From: Selaginella moellendorffii
Taxonomy: Eukaryota; Streptophyta; Lycopodiopsida; Selaginellales; Selaginellaceae
Assembly (NCBI RefSeq): GCF_000143415.4
Contig: NW_003314320.1
Span: 734,819 to 798,818 of the forward strand
Length of the DNA stretch: 64,000 nt
Direction: 5' to 3'
The translations under genes and the position numbers were made by a program. Every line of letters begins with the position of its first letter. Position 1 is the stretch's first letter. Below the pieces are notes generated by a model, which ran no database searches, was not told the origin of the DNA, and saw only the letters and a list, made by a program, of their open reading frames with translations. Below, piece after piece: positions 1 through 9,751 of the stretch.

Positions 1-395
1 CCAGAGACTAACTCCTGTACTAGGGGGAGCTTTGGGTGAAAGCCCAAAGCGTGTGTTCCTCAGGGGGTATAGGGGGTTCCAAATGTATAGTAGGGATAGT
101 CGTTGGAATGCTTGTCCAACCACCTAAGACATTAGTTTGGCTCCCGCTAGGTTGTGTGGTTCTTTATTCTACGTCCAGCTTGGGTCTAAGCCCAAACTCC
201 ATGCTGCTCTAGTCGGTGGGGTACCCTTCTCCTCACATTAGGCCACTGGTATGCCAAAATTGTGCCAGACTCCGTCTGACACCATTTTGCATGTATGTGC
301 TGGATACAGGGATCTAGTGCTCGTGGGATTGTATTGAACCCTCATTTCGTAGTGCAACAGATTTAGAGTTTGGCTCCAAATTCAGGTGCGCTACA
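1..395 (+). repeat. 5' LTR of element A (3' part only)
   Basis: Bases 1-395 align end to end with 9352-9751, and both end in CTACA. The left part of the LTR is outside the window. The copies differ by many substitutions and small indels, which implies an old insertion. Confidence 0.88.
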
Positions 396-397
396 TT

Positions 398-410
398 TGG
401 TATCAGAGGA
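398..410 (+). other. Primer-binding site of element A (initiator tRNA-Met type)
   Basis: TGGTATCAGAGGA starts three bases after the LTR end. It matches the usual plant TGGTATCAGAGC primer site complementary to the 3' end of initiator tRNA-Met, and so fixes the LTR boundary and the element's orientation. Confidence 0.85.
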
Positions 411-754
411 ATTGTCTCAGCAATTCCTATCCAACTTTTGTCGGATTTTCTTACTCAAGTTGCATATACAGAGACTTTTGTAATAGATCCGAAGCGACCT
501 GTGTAGGATTAGTTAGATTGCACCATTCGGTAAGAATGTTGTATGCATGTTTAGTTACTGATAGAGGCATACATGCAACTAGCAGGATGGTGAAAAGGAA
601 CCGTGTTGACGATGTTGAAACCTCCAGACGGGCGAATTAAGAGGAGAAAACTCTTGCTAAAGATGCTGCAGAAGAGGCTTAGGCTGAGTCAGAAGAGGAA
701 GAGCCAGAAGCTGCGGTGCTGTAGCGCACAGCTCATGAAGTCGAGATCAAGAAT

Positions 755-2020
755 TTGCGAAGGGAGATTTTCAAATTGAAGAAGGACAACAAGAAGAGGA
801 AGAAAGAAGCTGAGGCAACTAAACTAGCTAAACCTAAGCAACCAGACTCCTCTTCAAGTTCTAAGGATGATAAAGTTTTGCAACCACCCCCAGTTGCACG
901 AGTTTCAAAGTTCAAGCCTCTAAAACCACCCAATTTAAGAGGCATGTGGGACTATCAGATTTTGGAAGACTGGGTCTACAATATGGAAAATTATTTCACA
1001 GTGGCAGACGTAGATGATCGTACGAAAGTTGTGTGCACGCAATCCTTTCTCACCGATCATGCCAAAATTTAGTGGCACCAGGTGTGTGCTGAAAAAGAGC
1101 AGACTAGAAGTTGGACCAAGATGCAATCTCATATTCGTAAGGAATATTTGCTGGATGATCTTGGTTTGAGACTTCATGCGGAGCTGCGACAGTTAAAGCA
1201 ACAAAGGGACCTCATGCATTATGTTAATGTGTTTGCTCAAAAGTGCATTATGATTGTAAATATGAATGACGAAGATGCCCAGAGTTATTTCCTAGAGGGT
1301 TTAAGTTCACTTTCTTGCAATGAGATTTTGAAGTTTAAGCGAAAGACGTACCTGGAGTGTAAGGAGGCAGCGCAGCAAGTTGCCTTTAGCCATTCACTCA
1401 TGGAACAATATCAGCAGCCGCATGTTGGTACCTCGAACAAGAATAAGAATTCTAGGAATAAACAAGGTGACTGGAAATAGAGGGTGGAAGGCAGATACTG
1501 CCCTAGAGGCTCACAAGCTATAGTTAACAAAGGTGGTGGTGGTTGGAGACCACTAGCAGCTTCTTCTGATCCTAGGCCCTCTGTTCCTCCTCCTGGTGGG
1601 TACAAGCAACAACAACCTATGAAACCTACTCCTAGCGGAATGGGTAGTGTGGGCCATTGCTTCCATTGTGGAGAGTCAGGACATAGGTCCTCAGAATGTC
1701 CCAACAAGCATAATACTAATGTCATGAGGGAAGACAGTGGTGGTGAAGCTGAAGGGGTTGACGAGTTGGTCAATGTAGACTATGAGGAAGAGGAGGTGAG
1801 TTACTTTCGTTGCTTTCCTCAAGCTTTTCTCGCAGTTAATGCAAACACTGATCCATTGATGTATCTGGTAGGCTTTGTCCGCAGACACCGAATGCGAGTG
1901 ATGATTGATACAGGAGCTATGTACAGTGTGATATCCAAAGACGTAGTTAAGTTGTTAGGATTTAATGCTGAGCAAATGTTCGCCTATACACTTTCCGGTT
2001 TGCAGAAGGTGGGCAAGTAG
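755..2020 (+). pseudogene. Element A gag and protease (interrupted)
   Basis: Three open stretches in one frame (755-1072, 1082-1480, 1484-2020) are separated only by TAG codons. The middle stretch resembles retrotransposon Gag. The last carries a CCHC zinc knuckle (CFHCGESGHRSSEC, near 1660-1700) followed by an aspartic-protease signature (MIDTGAMYSVIS, near 1900-1935). The 1070-1072 stop lies where a tryptophan pair is common in this Gag family, so TGG-to-TAG decay is likely. Coding is not intact. Confidence 0.8.
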
Positions 2021-3046
2021 CCCGAAAATTTGTGAGTGATGTTTCCATAAAAATATTTAAGTGGAAAGAAAGAGTGGACTTGGTAGTGTTGAAGATACCA
2101 AATTTTCAGATGGTGTTTGGTATGGACTTTTTCCACAAATACATAAAAGTGATTTATGGTGTTGGACAAAGTTGTATCACATTGAAGTCCAAAGGATATT
2201 CCTAATGTATCCTTCCAATTGCAAGTGCTCCTTCAAAGGATTGGGATGCAAAGTTCCTAACTGCAAGGGCCACTCAAAAAGTAGCTAAGAGGGGATGTCG
2301 GACTTTTTGGGTTCAAGTGATGGAAGCTGACGCGTGTTGGTGACTCAGTTCGAATTAGTGACAGAGTTGATGCTGTACCAACTAAGATATTGGAGTTGTT
2401 GGCAAGGAATTAGGATATTTTTTTGAAGGATTTACCACTAGGGCTACCTCCTAGCCATGATGTTGATCATCGGATTGAGGTTATTCTGGGTTTTAAACCA
2501 CCTACAAAGGCTTTATATCGATTGAACATCAAGGAAATGGCTGAACTCAAGAAGCAACTCACAAAGCTTCTTGACAAAGGTCATATCCGACCAAGCAAAT
2601 CACCTTATGGAGTGTCGGTCCTTTTGTTATGAAAAAGGATGGAACCATGAAGATGTGTATTGACTATTGGGCACTCAACAAGATCACAGTTAAAAATAGT
2701 TATCCTTTGCCTCACAGCGATGACTTATTTGACCAACTCTTAAAGGCTAAGTATTTTACGTGACTTGATTTGCGGTCTGGGTATCATTAGATACGGGTGG
2801 CAAATCAGGATGTGGAGAAGACAACCTTTAAGACTCGGTACGGATCTTATGAGTTCCTTGTCATGCCGTTCGGGTTATGCAATGCTTCAGCAACGTTCAG
2901 CACTATGATGGATAAAATATTCGAAGATTATTTAGACACATTTGTTGTCCTATACATCGACGATGTTCTAGTCTTTAGTGAAATGTTGGAGGATCATTTG
3001 AAACACTTGGAACTGGTGTTTCAAAAGTTATGCGAACATAAACTGT

Positions 3047-4824
3047 TGTAAGTGACTAATTTTTCCATTCTACTTTAGTCACTTAACCATACCTTCAACC
3101 ACTTGGAGGAGTCTCACTCACAACCTCCATAAATTCCATTCTGGACTTAGGGACTTGCTAACCCTAACAATGACATCCATGCCACTCAATCATTACACTT
3201 GGTGCAAGTGCTCCACGTGTCCGATCCCAAGACTGACACCCAAAGGTACCACTAACATATCAGCCTGTTATGCTAAGGCCATGCCCATTCACCTTTGCCA
3301 CACTCGTGGTCCAATACCACTTGCATCACAGTCCCGTCTCTCCAAGACTGGGCCATCCTAGATCCACTCCTTAGCATCCTTAGGATGCCCCCAGATATGG
3401 GGAATAACCTTCTCCAATATCCCTTTTGTCAGTTCCTACCAAGTCCCTTTTCCGTCCATGGCTATATTCGCCAACACTGCCACTAGATCAAGGCCCGCAG
3501 GCCCGGCCACTAAGTCTCATTGTCCTCTAGGACTTCCTCACCATGTGACCGTATCCTTAGTCACTACACTAGAGGACTGCTCCTCCTCCTTTCCCTCGTT
3601 TGGGACTTCGGGACACATTTCGGAACACCGAGGCCCTACGCGAGCCCCATGGGTACTCTTCCCACCTTCCGCCTTTAGGTGCTCTAGCCATGGGCTTAGA
3701 GCAAGGTTATGTTGAGCCACACTAGGTATCCAAGTAGGTAGTGCCACCCACACTTGGACTGGGAGCATTGACCATTCAATCTCCCGAGGGAACTAGAGTT
3801 GGCTCTTGAACACTTCACCAAGCTACCCCGCTTGACAGTCCATATTCACTCTAGTCTTGGACCTCTCAATGGTTATCCTATCACTCAACACCTACGTACA
3901 GCCTTCTTGGGCCAAACTGGCCTTTCCTGGCCAAATTGGCTCCACTGGAGTCCTCCCCCTTACTATACTTTTGGAGCTCACCAAACCCCCCAGAGTCTGG
4001 GAGACAAACGCTTTTGGCTTTCACCCTCTCAGACTCAAACTCGGACTCGGACTCTAACTTCGACTCAGACTTGGACTCGGACTCCGACTCAGACTTGGAC
4101 TCGGACTCCGACTTAGACTCGGACTCGGACTCGGCCTCGGTCTCAGTCTCAGTCTTGCTGAATCTTGTAGAGAATAGAGCCCCGATCGAGCCAATGGAGG
4201 AAGGAGACGCGGAAAGTTTCAGCTGTTTGCCTGTCTTGCTTCCTAAGTACTGGGACAAAGATGGCGATTCGATGACGATCCAAGAACAGGATTCAGGTTG
4301 TTATCTCTACAGGCGTTTTGAGACACTTACTTAATTCGTCCTGATCTCGGTCCCAATCTCGGTCCCGGTCTCGACTTTGGACTCCATCTCGAGTCCTTCT
4401 CGGACTCCATCTCGGTCCATCTTGGACTCCATCTTGGGTCCATCTCAAACTCCATCTCGGGTCCATCTCGAACTCATCTCGGACTCCATCTTGGACTCCA
4501 TCTCGGGTCTATCTCGGACTCCATCTCAGGTCCATCTCAGACTCCATCTCAGACACCATCTCAGACTCCATTTCGGACTCTATCTCAGGTCCATCTCGGA
4601 CTCTATCTCGAACTCCATCTCGGGTCCATTTCTTAAAGACTCACTTATTGCTTGCTCCGTGCTTGTTCCTTGAGCACTTCATTGGGACTTCCACTCCCGC
4701 TTTCAACCCTTCAAGTTGGAGCTTTTAGTCCAAACGTGTTACACTCGTTTGGCTTTTGCTTCGGCCACTACCACATGGCAGCCTTTTGGCTCCACTTTGG
4801 GGCCTAGGGATTTTGTGTCTCACA
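3047..4824 (+). mobile_element. Solo LTR B1 with perfect 5-bp target duplication
   Basis: The 1778-bp segment starts TGTAAG, ends CTCACA and is flanked on both sides by ACTGT (3042-3046 and 4825-4829). It lies inside the reverse-transcriptase frame of element A, and one copy of ACTGT restores that frame. TG...CA ends, a 5-bp duplication and no internal gag-pol are the marks of a solo LTR left by LTR-LTR recombination. Open frames inside it (for example 3936-4334) are by-products of a hexanucleotide repeat. Confidence 0.9.
4030..4632 (+). repeat. GGACTC / GGACTCCATCTC minisatellite in LTR B1
   Basis: Two repetitive blocks lie in the LTR. Near 4030-4150 there are hexamers of the GGACTC/GGTCTC type. 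Near 4360-4632 there are 12-mers of the GGACTCCATCTC/GGGTCCATCTC type. Unit lengths are multiples of three, which keeps several frames open on both strands. Confidence 0.85.
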
Positions 4825-5399
4825 ACTGTATACTAAGGAAAGTAAATGTGCTTTTGGACAATTGCGCGTAAACTTTCTCGGACATATAGTTAGTGGTGGT
4901 GTAATTGAGGTTGATCCAAAGAAGGTGGAAGCGGTGAAGTCTTGGGAAGTCCCGACCACTGTATTAGATGTTTGTTCCTTTCTCGGTTTGGTGGGATACT
5001 ATCGTAAGTTTGTTCACAATTTTACAAGAATTGCTCTTCCATTGACTAAGTTGACAAAGAGTAATATTCCGTTTCATTAGACACCAGCTTGTTAGTGTGC
5101 TTTTGTATGATTGAAGGAGATCTTGACTACAGTTCCTGTTCTCAGGATCCCAGATCTTGATAAACCCTTTGAAGTGCATTATGATGCATCTGGCTATGTT
5201 ATTGATGCCGTGTTATAGCAAGATTGTGACAAAGAAATTAGTGTTACGCTAAGGCAATATGGTTATCCCGTTGCGTTCTATTCCAAGAAATTGGATGAAA
5301 CTCAATGAAGATGGCCAATGCATGAGAAAGAGATGTTTGCTATAGTGTCGGCCCTGAAACACTGGAGACATTACTTGGGTGGACACACCAAGGTTTATA

Positions 5400-6403
5400 A
5401 CCTCCATAAGTCCAATCCAGGGCTTGGGACTTGGGACTTGCTAGCCCCGAGAATGGCATCCATGCCACTCAACATTTGCACTTGGTCCAAGTGCTCCACG
5501 TGTCCGATCCCATGACCGACACTCAAAGGTACCACCGACATAGCAGCCCGTTACGCTAAGGCCATGCCCAATCACCTTTGCCACACTGGTAGTCCAATAC
5601 CACTTGCATCACCGTCTTGGCTCTCCAAGACTAGGCAAACCATCCGTGAGTGGTCATCTCAGATCCACTCCTTAGCATCCTTAGGATGCCCACCGACAAG
5701 GGGAATAGCCTTCCCCAATATCCCTCTGTCAGTCCCCACTAAGTCCCTTTTTGCCCCTGGCCGTGTTTGCCAACACTGCCACTGGATCGAGACCCACAGG
5801 CCCGACCACTAAGTCCCACGGTCCTCTGGGACTTCCTCACCACACGACTGTGTCCTTGGTCACTACCCCAGAGGACTGCTCCTCTTCCTTTCCACAGTCT
5901 GGGCCTTTGGGACAACATTTCGGAACACCGTGGCCTTACGCGAGCCACCTGAGTACTCTCCTCGCCTTCTGCCCTTGGGTGCTCTAGCCATGGGCTTAGA
6001 GCGGGTTCCGTTGAGCCACACTAGGTATCCAAGTAGGTAGTGCCACCCACACTTGGACTGGGAGCATCGGCCAGTCGATCTCCCGGGGGAACTAAAGCCG
6101 GCTCTTGAACACACCCCGCTTGTCGGTCTGTGTTCACTCTAGTCTTGGACTTCCCAGTGGGCAGCTCATCACCCAACACTGGGTCTGGCCTTCCTGGGCC
6201 AAACTGGCCTTTCCTGGCCAAACTGGCTCCACTGCAGTCCTCCCCCTACTATACTTTTGGAGCTCACCAAACCCCCCAGGGTCTGGGAGACGAACGCTTT
6301 GGGCTTTCACCCTCTCAGGCTCCGGACTCGGACTCGGACTCGGACTCGGACTCGGATTCGGATTCGGACTCGGCCTCGGCCTCGGTCTCGGTCTCGGTCC
6401 CGA

Positions 6404-6438
<35 letters not shown>

Positions 6439-7016
6439 ACTTCGGACTCCATCTCGGACTCCATCTCGGACTCCATCTCGGGTCCATCTCGGGTCCATCT
6501 CGGACTCCATCTCGGGTCCATCTCGGACTCCATCTCGGACTCCATCTCGGACTCCATTTCGGGTCCATCTCGGACTCCATCTCGGACTCCATTTTGGGTC
6601 CATCTCGGGTCCATCTCGGACTCCATCTCGGACTCCATCTCGGGTCCATCTCGGACTCCATCTCAGACTCCATCTCGGGTCCATCTCGGACTCCATTTCG
6701 GGTCCATCTCGGGTCCATCTCGGACTCCACTTCGAACTCCAACTCGGGTCCACCTCGGACTCCACTTCGGACTCCATCTCGGACACTCCCACATGTCATG
6801 TGTTGGTCCTTTTGGGTCCCTTTTTGGAGCCTCGCCTTTTGCTCGCTTCGTGCTCGTTCCTCGAGCACTTCATTGGGAGTTCCACTCCCGCTCTTGACTT
6901 TTCAAGTCGGAGCTTTTGGTCCAAACGTATTACGCTCGTTTGGCTCTTGCTTCGGCCACTACTATGTGGCGCCCTTCCGGCTCCAATTTTGGGGCCTAGG
7001 GATTTTGTGTCTCACA
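5400..7016 (+). mobile_element. LTR B2: 5'-truncated B copy in element A
   Basis: This copy aligns with B1 from its ACCTCCATAAG motif onward and ends at the same TCTCACA. It lacks roughly the first 75 bp of the LTR and has no target duplication. Host sequence is also missing: element A stops in mid RNase H before the copy and resumes near the integrase zinc-binding region after it. An LTR insertion followed by a deletion across its left edge would explain both. Large overlapping frames here (6105-7025 plus; 6134-6868 minus) are repeat artefacts. Confidence 0.82.
6315..6785 (+). repeat. Expanded minisatellite in LTR B2
   Basis: About 470 bp of nearly uninterrupted GGACTC/GGTCTC hexamers pass into GGACTCCATCTC and GGGTCCATCTC 12-mers. 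The array is longer and more regular than in B1 (4030-4632) or B3 (about 55285-55710). The Ser-Asp, Gly-Leu and Arg-Thr runs it would encode are not evidence of genes. Confidence 0.9.
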
Positions 7017-7039
7017 CTTCGTTGAAAAAGGGATTTTTC

Positions 7040-8231
7040 TAGTATGGAAGGTGATGTGGTGGACTATGTCTGTTCCTACCCTATATGCCAGCAATGTAAA
7101 CGCAAAGCTGAGAAGCAGGCTGGAAAGTTGCAGTGCATTCCAGCATCGGCATGGCCATTTTAGAGTGTGACACTTGATTTCATCACTTGCTTGCCGAAGT
7201 CTAAGGGTTATAATACTTTGATGGTGGTTGTGGATCGGTTGTCGAAGATTGCACACTTCATTCCAACTGTGGGAACAGTAAATGTGAAACAAGCAGCAAA
7301 GCTCTTTTTCCATGAAGTAGTGTGGGTTTGTGGTCTTCTTAAAGAGATGATCTCGAATAGAGATTCAAGATTTACGGGGAAGTTTTGGGGCACACTATTC
7401 CAATTGTTTGGTACTAAGTTGAAGTTTAGTACAGCTTATCATCCTCAAGCTGATGGGCAGACTGAACGTGTGAATGCTCAAGTAGACGATTATCTACGAT
7501 ACTATATTGCAGTGGACCAATGCGACTGGGTTGAGCATTTGGACATAGTAGAAATCTATTATAACAACACATTTCATAGCGCTATATGCTGTTCTCCATG
7601 GGAGATGCTGCAAGGGAATGCTCGTGGGGTGCCTCAACAGATTGTTGTACCGAAACCAATGTCCGAACTGTTGGTCCCGGCTATTGAGACTTATACAGAG
7701 CAGCTACGCCAAGGTTGGTCTAGAGCTACTGAGGCGATGGGCAAAGCTCAAGATAGGTATCAGTGTGATAAGGATCAACATCATCAGGATGTATCCTATC
7801 AAGTGGGAGATCAAGTGTGGCTATCTTCCAGAAACTTGAACATTAAGGGTTTTTTGTCTCGAAAGCTTTTGCTAAGATATGTTGGACCCTATCAGATATT
7901 AAAACGCATTGGTGATGTATCCTATTAGTTGGATCTGCCTGCAGAGATGTCCAATGTTCATAATGTATTTCATGCCAATCTATTGGCTCCTTATGCTATG
8001 GATGTTGCATGTCAAAGGGAGATTCGTTCACCACCAGACGTTGTGGACGGTGAACCAGAATACGAAGTTGAAACTATCTTGGATTCCCGGTTTCGGAGAC
8101 AAGCTCATGCAAAGGAATACTTAGTTAAATGGAAAGGTTATCCGACTTGTGAATCAACTTGGGAACCTCTTAGGAATCATACACATGCTCATAAGCTTGT
8201 CACGGAGTATGAGAATCGTAATAAAGAATAG
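7040..8231 (+). pseudogene. Element A integrase with C-terminal chromodomain (interrupted)
   Basis: A partial zinc-binding segment (CQQCK near 7090) leads into a DDE integrase core. DFITCLPKSKG starts near 7168, the second acidic region is SNRDSRFTGKFW, and the glutamate segment is HPQADGQTERVN near 7440-7475. A stop interrupts the frame at 7926-7928. A chromodomain follows (EVETILDSRF ... YLVKWKGYPTCESTWEP, about 8055-8170), placing the element among the chromoviruses. The coding region ends with TAG at 8229-8231, just before the 3' LTR. Confidence 0.85.
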
Positions 8232-8234
8232 TTT

Positions 8235-9751
8235 TGTAACTCTTATAATAAATCTTGCAAATCAATAAAGTAATATCTTTTTTTATAAATGAAAGTTTCA
8301 TTTTTCTCATTAGTATTTAGGTCAGTATTGGCAGGCTGACTTCGGCACTTCGGTGCATGGGTCCAATCCATAACCATGGGGATACCTATTATAGACTGAT
8401 CACAAGTCCTTGCCTCTCTCTCGATGACTCATTTTTGAAAAGGGGCATGGTCGTGTAAACAACTTAATCTGCCAATTTATAGTAGTTGTCTAAATCTTCC
8501 CGACAGGGTTAATTTCTTGCTCAGGGGCAGTTAGGCCTCTAGCCTTCTCTCTATGTCTCTATGGGTAGGGATCTATCATTCCTTTGTAAGCCGAGTGGTA
8601 CTTGGAGCAGCAAGGGTGGCTAACTCCATTAGTCATTTCCTTGTCGGCGACGGCCGGAGGATGTCTGAGTCTTAACGTCTTTGGACGTAGAGGAGAGGTC
8701 ATTCCATAACTCATTTAAGTTGCTGTGTTTCCCATATAGTGTGCTTTCCATTAACTTTCGGAGTTGTTTCCTTGATGGTTTGCTAGACTCAGGTATGCAT
8801 CGACGAGGACGTCGATCTTCCCTAACGGGGGGAAAGTGTCGCGAATGTGACTTCAGGTATTAAAAGATACTTGTCGGCCAATCCTTATGGACACTCTTTC
8901 CTTACTGTTATGACGGCAGGAGGTCGGTAAAGTTGGATCGCTTTGGTAGCCCCTCTTGTGCTAGTGGAGTTAACTAGGTATTTCGAGTGTACTTAGACCA
9001 AACGAGCATAAGGACGGAATTCTTACGTCTATTAGCTAAGCATATTTAGCCCGATAAGGAGTTCCTGTCTTGTTATGTCTTGCATTGGCTAGTGACAAAA
9101 ACCCTCGCGTATTGAGACTAGTCCCTCAATATCACTGAATGATAGTTTACTGTATCTGCCAAACACCCTTGCTATCATGCCCTTTATATTAGTCTCATTT
9201 CGGTCCCAAATGCTATTTATGGAAAGTGTTTAGATTCGCTCATTTGGCATATCTACAAAATATAGAGATCAGCCTGAACACAATGGTGTTCGTCTTGTGT
9301 CTAAATTTGCAATCTAAGGACATTTCATATTTAGTAAGTTTCAAGCTTGTCCCAGAGACTAACTCCTGGTACTAAGGAAGGCTTAGGGTGAAAGCCCAAA
9401 GCATGTGTTCCTTAAAGGGGGGTTATAGAGGGTTCCAAATGTATAATAGGGATAGTGGTTGGAATGCATGTTCGACCACCTGAAACATTAGTTTGGCTTT
9501 CGCTTGGCTGTGTCGCTCTTTGTTCTGCATCCGGCTTAGGTTTAAGCCCAAGCTCCACATTGCTCTAGTCAGTGGGGTACCCTTCTCCTTGCATTAGGCC
9601 ACTGGTATGCCAAAATTGTGCCCACCTTTGTTTGACACCATTTTGCATGTAGGTGCTGGATATGGGGAGTTGGTGCTTATGGAATTGTACCAAACCCTCA
9701 TTTCGTAGCACAATGAGCTTGGAGTTTAGCTCCAAATTCAAGTGCACTACA
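8235..9751 (+). repeat. 3' LTR of element A
   Basis: The right end (9751, CTACA) is fixed by alignment with the 5' LTR at 395. I place the left end at TGTAAC near 8235 because TGTA...TACA gives matching LTR termini and it lies just after the chromodomain stop. No clear polypurine tract supports this point. No gene is seen inside. Confidence 0.7.

Larger units (their letters stand above)
2423..5399 (+). pseudogene. Element A reverse transcriptase and RNase H, split by solo LTR B1
   Basis: Reverse transcriptase is recognisable from 2423 ([12 protein letters not shown]) through the catalytic YIDD box near 2950 to 3046. It resumes at 4825, after the inserted LTR, with the FLGHIVSGG motif. RNase H follows from about 5160 (HYDASG) to 5399, where a second LTR fragment begins. 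Stops include TAG in place of a glutamine codon and TGA within the fingers-palm region. The frame joins cleanly when the insert is ignored, so the insertion came before most later decay. Confidence 0.85.
1..9751 (+). mobile_element. Element A: decayed Ty3/gypsy chromovirus with nested LTRs
   Basis: The window opens inside a 5' LTR whose sequence recurs at 9352-9751, so the element is bounded by direct LTRs. Between them, in canonical gypsy order, are a tRNA-iMet primer site, gag with a CCHC knuckle, protease, reverse transcriptase, RNase H, integrase and a C-terminal chromodomain. The coding frame is broken by many stop codons, by a B-type solo LTR at 3047-4824 and by a truncated B copy at 5400-7016. 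It is not autonomous. The left end lies outside the window, so its target duplication cannot be checked. Confidence 0.9.

Noticed and set aside
2061-2288. Independent 75-residue protein
   Set aside because: An out-of-frame piece in the protease-to-RT spacer of element A.
6105-7042. Large overlapping frames of 240-306 residues on both strands (Ser-Asp, Gly-Leu, Arg-Thr repeats)
   Set aside because: By-products of 6- and 12-bp repeat units in LTR B2; frames are open because unit length is a multiple of three.
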